In this document: one piece after another, positions 47,785 to 56,063 of the stretch
Layout of the letters: every line of letters starts with the position of its first letter
Position numbering within the stretch: the stretch's first letter is position 1
From: Micromonospora aurantiaca ATCC 27029
Lineage (GTDB): Bacteria > Actinomycetota > Actinomycetes > Mycobacteriales > Micromonosporaceae
Assembly: GCF_000145235.1 (NCBI RefSeq)
Contig: NC_014391.1
Span: 806,001-870,000 of the forward strand
Direction: 5' to 3'
DNA length: 64,000 bases
Notes under the pieces: model-generated
What the model saw: only the letters and a program-made list of their open reading frames with translations
What the model was told of the DNA's origin: nothing
Databases searched by the model: none
Made by a program: the position numbers and the translations under genes

Positions 47785-48555
47785 ATGACTCTGCGGAAAC
47801 TCCTCTACTCCGTGTACGAGCGCCGGCTGACGGCGAAGCTCGCGGGCAAGCCCGTACCCGCACACGTCGGCGTGATGTGCGACGGCAACCGCAGATGGGC
47901 CCGGGAGATGGGCTTCGTCGACCCGAACGACGGCCACCGGATGGGCGCCGAGCGGATCAAGGAGCTGCTCCGCTGGTGCGACGCGGCAGGCGTCGGGCAC
48001 GTCACACTCTGGCTGCTCTCCACCGACAACCTGTCCCGCCCGGCCGCCGAGCTGGACCCGCTGCTCCAGATCATCGAGGACCTCACCACCGAGCTGGCGG
48101 AGGAGGGCAACCCCTGGCGGCTGCGGATGGTCGGCGCGCTCGACGTGCTGCCGGCGCAGCACGCCGCCGCGCTCAAGGCCGCCGAGGAACGCACCCGCGA
48201 CCGCGACGGCGGGGCTCAGGTCAACATCGCAGTCGGGTACGGCGGGCGGCGCGAGATCGCCGACGCGGTCCGCTCGCTGCTGGTGGAGCACGCGGCGAAC
48301 GGCGGCACGATCGAGGAGCTGGCCACCTCGATCAACGTCGACCACATCTCCGAGCACCTCTACACGAAGGGGCTGCCGGACCCGGATCTGATCATCCGGA
48401 CCAGTGGCGAGCAGCGGCTCTCCGGCTTCATGCTCTGGCAGAGCGCGCACTCGGAGTTCTACTTCTGCGAGCTGAACTGGCCCGACTTCCGCAAGGTCGA
48501 CTTCCTGCGGGCCCTGCGCTCCTACGCCACCCGCCAGCGCCGCTTCGGCACCTGA
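47785..48555 (+). CDS. Short-chain cis-prenyltransferase, probable (2Z,6E)-FPP synthase
   Basis: A 256-residue isoprenyl transferase: catalytic D33 in GVMCDGNRRWAREMG, LWLLSTDNLSRP, INIAVGYGGRREIADAVRSL-like region, LPDPDLIIRTSGEQRLSGFMLWQ and the Glu in SEFYFCELNWPDF. Overall it matches mycobacterial Rv1086 (Z-FPP synthase) closer than UppS. It would make the short cis precursor for decaprenyl or similar carriers. TACCCT at 47771-47776 may be a -10, placing the transcript start at GTG 47782; that start adds one residue. Confidence 0.88.
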   Translation: MTLRKLLYSVYERRLTAKLAGKPVPAHVGVMCDGNRRWAREMGFVDPNDGHRMGAERIKELLRWCDAAGVGHVTLWLLSTDNLSRPAAELDPLLQIIEDLTTELAEEGNPWRLRMVGALDVLPAQHAAALKAAEERTRDRDGGAQVNIAVGYGGRREIADAVRSLLVEHAANGGTIEELATSINVDHISEHLYTKGLPDPDLIIRTSGEQRLSGFMLWQSAHSEFYFCELNWPDFRKVDFLRALRSYATRQRRFGT

Positions 48556-48587
48556 CCCCCTCGCCCTCTCGCCGCACTCTCGCCCCG

Positions 48588-48659
48588 GCGATCTTGCACT
48601 TTCGGCCCCGAGGGCGGGGCTTTTGCCCTGCTTTGCCGGGGCGGCAAGTGCAAGATCGC
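48588..48659. repeat. 14-bp perfect inverted repeat GCGATCTTGCACTT
   Basis: GCGATCTTGCACTT at 48588-48601 pairs perfectly with 48646-48659; the 44-base loop carries CCCCG and CGGGG pairs and can fold further. It lies between the convergent 3' ends of the cis-prenyltransferase and otsB. It looks like a non-autonomous REP/MITE-like unit and may also terminate transcription. Confidence 0.7.
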
Positions 48660-48686
48660 GGGGGAGAAACCGCGGGGGCGGGGGTG

Positions 48687-49511
48687 TCAGCGGAGGTGGG
48701 GCAGGGCGGCGGTGAGGAAGTCGGCCAGGGCGGCCGGGGAGTCCAGGGTCAGGTCGGCGGCATCGGCCACCTCGTGACCGGTCTCCGGGTTGGCGACGGC
48801 GACGCAGACACCGAGGAAGTCGGGATCGGCGGCGGCGCGGGCGCGCAGCGCGGCGAACGCCTTGATGTCGGAGACGTCGTCGCCGAAGTACCAGGCGCCA
48901 CCGGCGTCCCGGACCGTCTCGCCGATCACCATGCCCTTGTCCCGGTCGACAGGGGGCTTCAGTTCCAGCACCATCCGGCCCGGCTGGGCGCGCAGGCCCA
49001 GCCGCTCGGCCTGGGCCCGGCCCCACTCCTGCACCAGGTCGCCGAGCTGCGGGGCGGTACGCCAGTGCAGCGCCACGGAGAGCCGCTTGAACTCGACGAG
49101 CGCGCCGGGCGGCAGTTCGGCGCGGGCCTGCTCGGCCAGCTCCGACATGGTCGGCACCCACGGCAGGGCGGCCGGCTCGGTGACCGTCTCGCCGCCGGAG
49201 TGGCTGTGCTCCAGGCCGTAGAGCCCGTACAGGTCGATGCCGGCGAGGCCGCCGAGGTGGTCACGCAGGAAGTCCACCGGGCGGGCGGAGACGATGGCGA
49301 TCCGGCGGACGTGCGGGGCGAGCGCCTCCAGCGCGGTGAGCACGTTGGGCGCGGGCCGTACGGCCGTGGGGTCGTCGTCGACGGGCGCCAGTGTGCCGTC
49401 GAAGTCGAAGAAGAGGACGACGTCACCCGCGCGGTCAGCGGTCGCACGCCATGCGTGCTCCGCGTTCAACGGGGTCTTCGGCTGCTGGTTGCCCAGATTC
49501 AACGGCGGCAC
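48687..49511 (-). CDS. otsB: Trehalose-6-phosphate phosphatase
   Basis: A 274-residue HAD phosphatase: motif I LFFDFDGTLAPVDDDP with D36 and D38, motif II SARP, cap region with GLYGLEHSHSGG, motif III KPPVDRDKG and motif IV YFGDDVSDIKAF. It dephosphorylates trehalose 6-phosphate to trehalose. The OtsA partner is not in the window. The gene is alone on the minus strand, with an inverted repeat at its 3' side. Confidence 0.9.
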   Translation of the reverse strand: MPPLNLGNQQPKTPLNAEHAWRATADRAGDVVLFFDFDGTLAPVDDDPTAVRPAPNVLTALEALAPHVRRIAIVSARPVDFLRDHLGGLAGIDLYGLYGLEHSHSGGETVTEPAALPWVPTMSELAEQARAELPPGALVEFKRLSVALHWRTAPQLGDLVQEWGRAQAERLGLRAQPGRMVLELKPPVDRDKGMVIGETVRDAGGAWYFGDDVSDIKAFAALRARAAADPDFLGVCVAVANPETGHEVADAADLTLDSPAALADFLTAALPHLR

Positions 49512-49580
49512 GCGCGTCAGCGTACCCCGCGCCGGGCGGCGTATTCGTGGCCGAGATGTGACGTCGGAACGACGTGGGGA

Positions 49581-49934
49581 TCAGCGTTCGGCGGCTCCTC
49601 GTCCCCGGCGACCGAACGGCACCACGGCCGCCTCCTGCCCGTGGCTGAGCAGGTAGCCCTCCACGAAGCCGGTGTTGCGGTCGCCGGTGTGCGCCTCGAT
49701 CTCGTTGAGCCGCGCCACCAGGAACTCGGTGAGCGCGCTGACCCGGTCGTTGAGCCGATCGTGCAGCTCGGCGACGACGGCGAGGATCACCGCGGTGCCG
49801 GCCGTGGTGAGCGCGAAGAGGTTGACGACCAGGGGAAGCTGCCCGCCGTCCAGTACGCCGACCACCACGTTGCCGGTCACGCACGATGTCAGCGACACCA
49901 CCGCGACCACGACTGCCAACCATTTCAGGGTCAT
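49581..49934 (-). CDS. Small membrane protein, unknown function (117 aa)
   Basis: A 117-residue protein with two hydrophobic helices (WLAVVVAVVSLTSCVTGNVVVGVL and LPLVVNLFALTTAGTAVILAVV) and a charged C-terminal half that looks coiled (ELHDRLNDRVSALTEFLVARLNEIEA), ending Arg/Gly-rich. ATG 49934 has AAGGAGGGG upstream on the minus strand. It lies 163 bases downstream of the XRE gene; function unknown. Confidence 0.7.
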   Translation of the reverse strand: MTLKWLAVVVAVVSLTSCVTGNVVVGVLDGGQLPLVVNLFALTTAGTAVILAVVAELHDRLNDRVSALTEFLVARLNEIEAHTGDRNTGFVEGYLLSHGQEAAVVPFGRRGRGAAER

Positions 49935-50097
49935 GGACAGACCCCTCCTTCTGTCCCGCAGGGCTGGGTTCGGCTGTGTCCCGTCCCCCCGCCGATGACG
50001 AGCCCCTAGCAGTACAAACGTGGACGCTAGCGGGTCCGATCCGTCCCCGAGGCGAAACGATCGGGTCCGACCTTCCGTTCTTTCGCCATCTGAGGAA

Positions 50098-50538
50098 CTA
50101 CCCGGCTTGTTTACCCCTATTTCGGACACCGCCCGGCAGAGTCGGGCGATATGCGAGGTAACGAATGGTTTCTCGAATGTGGAACTTCTCCGCGTCGGAC
50201 ACGTTCGGATCGACCAGCCGGCGCAGCAGCGCCTCCACGTCCGGGTCCATCGGGGGCGGGGTCGGCGCGGTACGCGGTCCGGCGGCCCGGTCCCAGCCGA
50301 GCGCGATGAACGCGGCGGCGGGGTCGAGCCCCAGCCCTTCGCAGAAGGCGACGACGCGTTCCGCCTCCGGGTCGCTGGCCCAGTCGCCGCGTACCCATCG
50401 GTTGATGGTCTGGCGGGAGACGCCGGTGCGCCGGGAGACCTCGGTGCCGCTCCAGGCCCGCAGTGCGCGGGCGTCGTCGAGCGCGCGCCGGACGAAGGTG
50501 GCGAACGCGATCTTCCGTGCGTTGGTCGTCTCGGTCAC
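50098..50538 (-). CDS. XRE family DNA-binding regulator
   Basis: A 146-residue protein. The helix-turn-helix is SGTEVSRRTGVSRQTINRWVRGDW (about 30-53), followed by an acidic helical region LLRRLVDPNVSDAEKFHIRETIRYLA. GTG 50538 starts the fold. It is divergent from a two-gene unit of unknown function; palindrome GTCACG-N4-CGTGAC at 50590-50605 between them may be its operator. Confidence 0.85.
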   Translation of the reverse strand: MTETTNARKIAFATFVRRALDDARALRAWSGTEVSRRTGVSRQTINRWVRGDWASDPEAERVVAFCEGLGLDPAAAFIALGWDRAAGPRTAPTPPPMDPDVEALLRRLVDPNVSDAEKFHIRETIRYLAYRPTLPGGVRNRGKQAG

Positions 50539-50589
50539 CCCGTGACGGTACGGCCAGTCGGTCCCTAGAGGACGGCTCGGCGCGCTGCT

Positions 50590-50605
50590 GTCACGCCGAC
50601 GTGAC
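50590..50605. promoter_or_regulatory. GTCACG-CCGA-CGTGAC palindrome
   Basis: A perfect 6+6 inverted repeat 52 bases upstream of the XRE start. Related GTCACG sequences recur at about 50716 and 50743, nearer the divergent gene, so this may be a multi-site operator region. Confidence 0.45.
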
Positions 50606-50802
50606 GATGATCCGGGATTTCCGGTAAACGATTCAGTGCTGCTCCTGAGGGGTGTCACCCGGGCAGAATAGATGGACACGAGTACGGCGGCAAAGGCCTG
50701 AAAAGCTGATACTGTCACGCTCATGAGACAACTTACGGTGTGTCACGTGCTTGAGACGACGAGTGCTCACATGCGTCACTCCGCGGGTGCCGAGGGGGTT
50801 TC

Positions 50803-51144
50803 GTGACCGAGCTCGCGACACGTGCCCAGGCTTTCGGGCTGATCGCGGACGGAGTGTCCGCCGGGCTGAGCGCCCCCTGGCGTCTCTATCTCGCCCGCGG
50901 GTGCCGGTATCTCTCACTCAGCGTCGGCGACCGGGGGGAGTGGGACGCCTGGCGGACCCATCTCGGCTGCCCGGAGCTGAGCGTGCGGGTCTACGACTCC
51001 GGCGGGGAGATCCGCCGGGCGTCGGTGGCCGAGGTGATCCTCGACGGCTGCCGGATCAGCGTGGAGCTGGTCGAGGAGGTCAGCACCGACGATCTGGAGC
51101 GCCTGCTGGTGGTCGACCCGCTGCCCGGGGCGGACGAGCGATGA
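50803..51144 (+). CDS. Hypothetical protein (113 aa)
   Basis: A 113-residue soluble protein, MTELATRAQAFGLIADGVSA at the N-terminus, with a predicted alpha/beta pattern (YLSLSVGDRGEWDAWRTHLG, then VRVYDSGGEIRRASVAEVIL). No family is recognised. GTG 50803 has GAGGGGG upstream. Its TGA overlaps the next start (ATGA), so the two proteins are co-translated. Confidence 0.7.
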   Translation: MTELATRAQAFGLIADGVSAGLSAPWRLYLARGCRYLSLSVGDRGEWDAWRTHLGCPELSVRVYDSGGEIRRASVAEVILDGCRISVELVEEVSTDDLERLLVVDPLPGADER

Positions 51145-51566
51145 CCCCCTTTCTCGCCGTGGTGCTCGTTCTCCTGCTCGGCTCCACGTGCTACGCGGCC
51201 GGGCGCCTGCACGGTCAGCTCAGCTACCGCATCGGCTACCGGTTCGGTTACCGCCAGGGCTACTTCGACGGTGACCGGGGCGCCTGGAACCGCCGTCGGC
51301 GAGATGCCCAGGCGGCGATCGCCTCGGCGCTGTCCGGTCCCGGCCCGACCGTGGTGACCTCGGCCGGGCGCTCGGCCGTGCCGTTCGGCGGCACCTCCGT
51401 ACCCGCAGCGGTCGCCGCCCGGCCCGGCTCGGCCCCGGCCGTCCGCGTCACCGCCACGGCCCAGCTCGGCGCCGTCGGCCGGGTGGGCACCACGTACACC
51501 GGATCGTCGTTCGGCGCGGCCGGCGCCGGACCGCGGGCCGGCACGCTGGTGCGCCGCCAGGGCTGA
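51141..51566 (+). CDS. Membrane-anchored hypothetical protein (141 aa)
   Basis: A 141-residue protein. One N-terminal membrane helix (FLAVVLVLLLGSTCYAAGRL) followed by a Tyr/Gly-rich repeat-like segment (YRIGYRFGYRQGYFDGDRG) and an Ala/Ser/Gly/Thr-rich tail. The YRxGYRxGY pattern is unusual. It is coupled to the upstream 113-residue gene by a 4-base overlap. Function unknown. Confidence 0.7.
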   Translation: MTPFLAVVLVLLLGSTCYAAGRLHGQLSYRIGYRFGYRQGYFDGDRGAWNRRRRDAQAAIASALSGPGPTVVTSAGRSAVPFGGTSVPAAVAARPGSAPAVRVTATAQLGAVGRVGTTYTGSSFGAAGAGPRAGTLVRRQG

Positions 51567-51743
51567 GGCCCGCGCCGCGTCGCGGCGCCGCAGTGGACGA
51601 CCGGCCGGGGTGCGCGCAGGGGGCATGCATCCCGGCCGGTTCCGGTCCGCCGGTCACTCGAACGGGTGTACGTCCGGCGAAGACCGAACGATGATCCACG
51701 CGCACCTCTAGCCCCGCGGCCCCGGTGCGATTAGCGTCTAGGC

Positions 51744-51887
51744 ATGGCACGGGGTTTTCCCGGGCCAGCCGGACAGCCCGGACCTGCGTCCTCGCGCACG
51801 GGGCCCGCATCCGACCCCGTGTCCTCCGGGCACCGGAAGAGGCGGAACTCGGGTGGCCGGGTGCCCATCCGCGGAGCAGGCCTGTGA
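51744..51887 (+). CDS. Micro-ORF overlapping phoH2, candidate PhoAT-like antitoxin
   Basis: A 47-residue basic, Gly/Pro/Ser/Arg-rich frame (starts [14 protein letters not shown], ends [11 protein letters not shown]). Its TGA overlaps the GTG start of phoH2 by 4 bases (GTGA at 51884-51887). TAGCGT at 51732-51737 lies 6 bases before the ATG, so the message would be leaderless and start here, making translation of phoH2 depend on it. Mycobacterial phoH2 is preceded by a small antitoxin gene, phoAT; homology to it was not tested. Confidence 0.55.
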   Translation: MARGFPGPAGQPGPASSRTGPASDPVSSGHRKRRNSGGRVPIRGAGL

Positions 51888-53293
51888 CCACTCGCCGTAC
51901 CCCCGCCGGAGCCGAGCAGACCCCGGCCTCGACCGCCCCGACCCGCCGGACCACCCGCAGCCGCCGCGGCGCCGCCGCCGCGGAGGCCGAGGAGCCCCGA
52001 CCAGCCGGCCCGGCCTTCGTCCTGGACACCTCGGTCCTGCTGTCCGACCCGGCGGCCTTCCACCGCTTCGCCGAGCACGAGGTGGTGCTGCCGCTGGTGG
52101 TGATCTCCGAGCTGGAGGGCAAGCGACACCACCCCGAGCTGGGCTGGTTCGCCCGCCAGTCGCTGCGCATGCTGGACGAGCTGCGCGTGCGGCACGGCCG
52201 GCTGGACCGCCCGGTGCCCGCCAACGACCAGGGCGGCACGCTGCGGGTGGAGCTGAACCACACCGACGACGGGGTGCTGCCGCCCGGCTTCCGCAACGAG
52301 TCGAACGACGCGCGCATCCTGTCCGTGGCGCTCAACCTGGCCGCCGAGGGGCGTGAGGTCACGCTCGTCAGCAAGGACATGCCGCTGCGGGTGAAGGCCG
52401 CCTCGGTGGGCCTGCGCGCCGACGAGTACCGGCACGGTCAGGCCAGCGACCCGACCTGGACCGGGATGGCCGAGCTGGACCTGGCCGAGGAGGAGATCGG
52501 CCGGCTGTACGCGGGCGAGACGCTCGACGTCGACGCCGCGGCGGGCCTGCCCTGCCACACCGGCCTGGTGCTGCACTCCGGGCGGGGCTCGGCGCTGGGC
52601 CGGGTGCTGCCCGACAAGACCATCCGGCTGGTCCGGGGCGACCGGGAGGCGTTCGGTGTGCACGGGCGCTCGGCGGAGCAGCGGGTCGCGCTCGACCTGC
52701 TGCTGGACGAGTCCATCGGCATCGTGTCGCTCGGTGGGCGGGCCGGCACCGGCAAGTCCGCGCTGGCGCTCTGCGCCGGCCTGGAGGCGGTGATGGAGCG
52801 GCGCCGGCACAAGAAGGTGATCGTGTTCCGCCCCCTGTACGCGGTCGGCGGCCAGGAACTCGGTTACCTGCCCGGGTCGGAGTCGGAGAAGATGTCGCCC
52901 TGGGCGCAGGCGGTCTTCGACACGCTCGGCTCGGTGGTGCACGAGAACGTGCTGGAGGAGGTCACCTCGCGCGGGCTGCTGGAGGTGCTGCCGCTGACCC
53001 ACATCCGCGGCCGGAGCCTGCACGACGCGTTCGTCATCGTGGACGAGGCGCAGTCGCTGGAGCGGGGCGTACTGCTCACCGTGCTGTCGCGCATCGGCCA
53101 GGGGTCGCGGGTGGTGCTCACCCACGACGTGGCCCAGCGGGACAATCTGCGGGTCGGCCGGCACGACGGGGTGACGGCGGTGATCGAGGCGCTGAAGGGG
53201 CATCCCCTCTTCGCGCACGTCACGCTCAGCCGATCGGAGCGTTCTCCGATCGCCGCCATGGTCACCGATCTGCTGGAGGACATTCCCGGCTGA
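51884..53293 (+). CDS. phoH2: PhoH2: PIN-domain RNase fused to PhoH ATPase/helicase
   Basis: A 469-residue two-domain protein. An Ala/Arg/Thr-rich lead of about 42 residues precedes a PIN domain (FVLDTSVLL with D48, [10 protein letters not shown] with E76, [23 protein letters not shown]) and a PhoH ATPase with Walker [14 protein letters not shown] (284-296) and Walker [11 protein letters not shown]. PhoH2 unwinds and cleaves RNA and in mycobacteria is part of a toxin-antitoxin unit. GTG 51884 was chosen from the 4-base overlap with the micro-ORF upstream. Confidence 0.9.
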   Translation: MTTRRTPAGAEQTPASTAPTRRTTRSRRGAAAAEAEEPRPAGPAFVLDTSVLLSDPAAFHRFAEHEVVLPLVVISELEGKRHHPELGWFARQSLRMLDELRVRHGRLDRPVPANDQGGTLRVELNHTDDGVLPPGFRNESNDARILSVALNLAAEGREVTLVSKDMPLRVKAASVGLRADEYRHGQASDPTWTGMAELDLAEEEIGRLYAGETLDVDAAAGLPCHTGLVLHSGRGSALGRVLPDKTIRLVRGDREAFGVHGRSAEQRVALDLLLDESIGIVSLGGRAGTGKSALALCAGLEAVMERRRHKKVIVFRPLYAVGGQELGYLPGSESEKMSPWAQAVFDTLGSVVHENVLEEVTSRGLLEVLPLTHIRGRSLHDAFVIVDEAQSLERGVLLTVLSRIGQGSRVVLTHDVAQRDNLRVGRHDGVTAVIEALKGHPLFAHVTLSRSERSPIAAMVTDLLEDIPG

Positions 53294-53526
53294 GCGCCGC
53301 TTTTGCCCTACTTTGTCCGCATTTTCAGGGTGACGCAGATCACTTTTGAGCCCGGCCATTTCCCACTGGCCTCACTGTGCGCAATGGTGTCCATCGAGCG
53401 TCACCTACCACTCGGGAGCCGGACACGGCCCGGAGTCACACCGGTACCGGTGCGCTCACGGCACCGGCGGTGACCCGACCCGGCCATGCGCGTGCCGTGT
53501 CCCTGCCCCCGACGAAGGGAAACTTC

Positions 53527-54216
53527 GTGAGTCGGCTGTGGAGCCGGTTCGGCGCCCGTACGGCCGCTGTCGCGCTGCTCTCCGTGGGCGTCGCCGGCGG
53601 CTTCTATCTGGGCGAGGATCGACAGACCCAGCAGCAGGGCCTGACCGCGCAGGTCGGCCTGAAGGTCGACCAGACGGAGTACGCGTACCAGCGCGACCGG
53701 CTGTCCGACCACCGCGTGGACTCGTCCCGGCAGCGTGCCGCCGAGTACCAGGCGAAGCTGCGTGCCGCCGCGGCGGCGAAGGAGGCCGCCGAGCGGGCCA
53801 AGAGGGCCGAGGCGGCCGCCGCCACCCGCAAGAAGGAGCGGGCCGCGGCCGAGGAGGAGGCGGAGGCGAAGGCCAAGCCGTACGACGGCCCGATCCCGTC
53901 CTCGTGCGCCGAGTACAGCGGCAACCGGAAGATCGGTTGCGCCATCATGCTCGACAAGGGCTTCGGCATCGACCAGTTCCCCTGTCTGGACAAGCTCTGG
54001 ACCAAGGAGAGCGGCTGGAACCCGAAGGCCTCCAACAGCTCCTCCGGGGCGTACGGGATCCCGCAGGCGGTGCCGGGCAGCAAGATGGCCTCGGTCGCCG
54101 ACGACTGGAAGACCAACCCGGCGACCCAGATCACCTGGGGTCTCGGCTACATCAAGGGCCGGTACGACACTCCCTGCGGCGCCTGGCAGAAGTCGCAGAG
54201 TTCGGGCTGGTACTGA
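53527..54216 (+). CDS. Secreted lysozyme-like/transglycosylase-like protein with coiled coil
   Basis: A 229-residue exported protein. N-terminal membrane/signal helix (TAAVALLSVGVAGGFYLG), then an Ala/Glu/Arg/Lys coiled coil (about 60-120) and a C-terminal lysozyme-like domain: PCLDKLWTKESGWNPKASNSSSGAYGIPQA, with the catalytic Glu in ESGW and the SGAYGIPQ motif. It likely acts on peptidoglycan. GTG 53527 follows GAAGGGA. The 233 bases upstream hold no riboswitch that I could recognise. Confidence 0.85.
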   Translation: MSRLWSRFGARTAAVALLSVGVAGGFYLGEDRQTQQQGLTAQVGLKVDQTEYAYQRDRLSDHRVDSSRQRAAEYQAKLRAAAAAKEAAERAKRAEAAAATRKKERAAAEEEAEAKAKPYDGPIPSSCAEYSGNRKIGCAIMLDKGFGIDQFPCLDKLWTKESGWNPKASNSSSGAYGIPQAVPGSKMASVADDWKTNPATQITWGLGYIKGRYDTPCGAWQKSQSSGWY

Positions 54217-54223
54217 CATCACC

Positions 54224-54267
54224 ACGACGGCGGGACACGCGGACAGACCCGGGTGTCCCGCCGTCGT
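54224..54267. terminator. Terminator stem-loop
   Basis: ACGACGGCGGGACAC at 54224-54238 pairs perfectly (15 bp) with 54253-54267 around a 14-base loop, directly after the transglycosylase-like gene. Confidence 0.75.
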
Positions 54268-54319
54268 CGTACCGCCGTCCGACTGGCGGCCTGCCGCATT
54301 TGCTGATAGCTCTTGGTAG

Positions 54320-54976
54320 GTGACCTGGCACGGCGGCCCCAGTGGCGACCCCTACCGGTTCGGCACCGACGCGTTCTATGCGGCGCTCGGCCGGGCCTTC
54401 GTCGCCATGTGCGCGGTGGTCCCGGTGCTGTTCCTCATCGAGGCGCTCGACGTCGGCCTTCGACTCGGCCTGGACTACACCGCCGGCATCATCCCGCAGC
54501 GGCTCCAGGGCCTGGACGGCGTCTTCTTCTCGCCGTTCCTGCACGCCGGCTGGAACCACCTCTACAGCAACAGCATCCCGCTGATCCTGCTCGGCACGTT
54601 CGTGCTCGCCGCGGGCACCCGCCGGTTCCTCTGGTCCACCGCCGTCATCATCCTGGTCAGCGGTCTGGGCGTCTGGTTCACCGGCTCACCCAACTCGGTG
54701 GTGGTCGGTGCCAGCGGCGTGATCTTCGGCTACCTCGGCATCCTGCTCACCCGGGGCGTGGTGGAGCGGAGCTGGTGGAACTTCGCCGTCGGCCTGCTAG
54801 TCGGGTTGCTCTACGGCTGGCAACTGCTCGGCATCCTGCCGACCGACGAGCGCATCTCCTGGCAGGGTCACCTGTTCGGGTTGCTCGGCGGCGTGGTCGC
54901 GGCGATCCTGTTCCGCCGCCGCAACGACACCGGCGAGTCCGACCGTCTCGGCTCACCGAGGATGACGCTGCCCTGA
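54320..54976 (+). CDS. Rhomboid family intramembrane serine protease
   Basis: A 218-residue membrane protease with six or more helices. Catalytic serine S132 in VVVGASGVIFGYLG and His184 in SWQGHLFGLLGG form the rhomboid dyad; HAGWNHLYSNSIPL carries the conserved His-Asn region. It cleaves membrane proteins within or near the bilayer; the substrate is unknown. GTG 54320 is the start that keeps the short cytosolic lead MTWHGGPSGDP. Confidence 0.9.
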   Translation: MTWHGGPSGDPYRFGTDAFYAALGRAFVAMCAVVPVLFLIEALDVGLRLGLDYTAGIIPQRLQGLDGVFFSPFLHAGWNHLYSNSIPLILLGTFVLAAGTRRFLWSTAVIILVSGLGVWFTGSPNSVVVGASGVIFGYLGILLTRGVVERSWWNFAVGLLVGLLYGWQLLGILPTDERISWQGHLFGLLGGVVAAILFRRRNDTGESDRLGSPRMTLP

Positions 54977-55082
54977 CGGCGCGTTGATCGAACCGCGGGA
55001 CGTCCTTGCCCGCGGCCACCTGCCCGCCTACCGTTTCCGCATCAGCACGGGGTGATCCCGAAGCGGAAAGTGACGGTACGCC

Positions 55083-56051
55083 ATGCGCGAGGTCGATGTC
55101 GCCGTGATCGGGGCCGGTCCCGCCGGGCTCTTCGCCGCCTACTACGCCGGTTTCCGTGGACTCTCCGTGTCGGTGATCGACGCGCTGCCCGAGCCGGGCG
55201 GTCAGGTCACCGCGATGTACCCGGAGAAGCTGATCCTCGACGTCGCCGGCTTCCCCGCGATCAAGGGCCGCGAGCTGGTCACGAACCTGGTCGCGCAGGC
55301 CGCGCCGTTCCGTCCCGACTACCGGCTCGGCGTACGCGCGGAGAAGCTGTCCTACCTGGACGGCCGGCCGGTGCTCGGCCTCGCCGGCGGTGAGCAGCTC
55401 AGCTGCGGCGCGGTGCTGGTCACCGGTGGGCTCGGCAGCTTCACGCCCCGGCCGCTGCCGGTCGCGGAGAGCTTCACCGGCGGTGGGATCGTCTACTTCG
55501 TGCCGCAGCCCACCGAGTTGACCGACCGGCACGTGCTCATCGTCGGCGGCGGCGACTCGGCGTTCGACTGGGCGGCCACGCTCGCCCCGCTGGCCCGGTC
55601 GGTGACGCTTGTGCACCGGCGGGACCGCTTCCGGGCGCACGCGGCCACCATCGAGCGTGTCCGCGCGCTGCCGGTGCGGATCGTGGTCAACGCCGAGGTG
55701 AGCCGGCTCTACGGCGAGGAGACGGTCACCGGCGCCGAGCTGACCGTACGCGGCGGCGAGGTGGAGACGCTGCCGGTGGACACCGTGGTGGCCGCGCTCG
55801 GCTTCACCGCCGACCTCGGCCCGCTCGCCGAGTGGGGGCTGAACCTCGACCGCCGGCACATCGTGGTGGACAGCGCGATGGCCACCAACCTGCCCCGGGT
55901 GTTCGCGGCCGGGGACATCACCGAGTACCCGGGCAAGGTCCGCCTGATCGCCACCGGCTTCGGTGAGGCCGCCACCGCCGTCAACAACGCGGCTGTCGTC
56001 ATCGACCCGACCGCGCACCTGTTCCCGGGTCACTCCTCCGACGGCACCTGA
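55083..56051 (+). CDS. Ferredoxin/flavodoxin-NADP+ reductase (thioredoxin reductase-like type)
   Basis: A 322-residue flavoprotein: FAD motif VAVIGAGPAGLFAAYYAG, ALPEPGGQVTAMYPEKLI, NADP motif VLIVGGGDSAFDWA with HRRDRFRAH and FAD motif RVFAAGDITEYPGKVRLIATGFGEA. It lacks the CxxC of thioredoxin reductase and matches the YumC-type ferredoxin-NADP reductase. It moves electrons between NADPH and ferredoxin. No ferredoxin gene adjoins. The ATG is 55083, with purines at AAGCGGAAAG upstream. Confidence 0.88.
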   Translation: MREVDVAVIGAGPAGLFAAYYAGFRGLSVSVIDALPEPGGQVTAMYPEKLILDVAGFPAIKGRELVTNLVAQAAPFRPDYRLGVRAEKLSYLDGRPVLGLAGGEQLSCGAVLVTGGLGSFTPRPLPVAESFTGGGIVYFVPQPTELTDRHVLIVGGGDSAFDWAATLAPLARSVTLVHRRDRFRAHAATIERVRALPVRIVVNAEVSRLYGEETVTGAELTVRGGEVETLPVDTVVAALGFTADLGPLAEWGLNLDRRHIVVDSAMATNLPRVFAAGDITEYPGKVRLIATGFGEAATAVNNAAVVIDPTAHLFPGHSSDGT

Positions 56052-56063
56052 CGCCGACCGGCG

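Noticed and set aside
53294..53526. Possible c-di-AMP (ydaO) riboswitch before the transglycosylase-like gene
   Set aside because: Such riboswitches precede wall hydrolase genes in actinobacteria, but I could not find the conserved core elements in these 233 bases.
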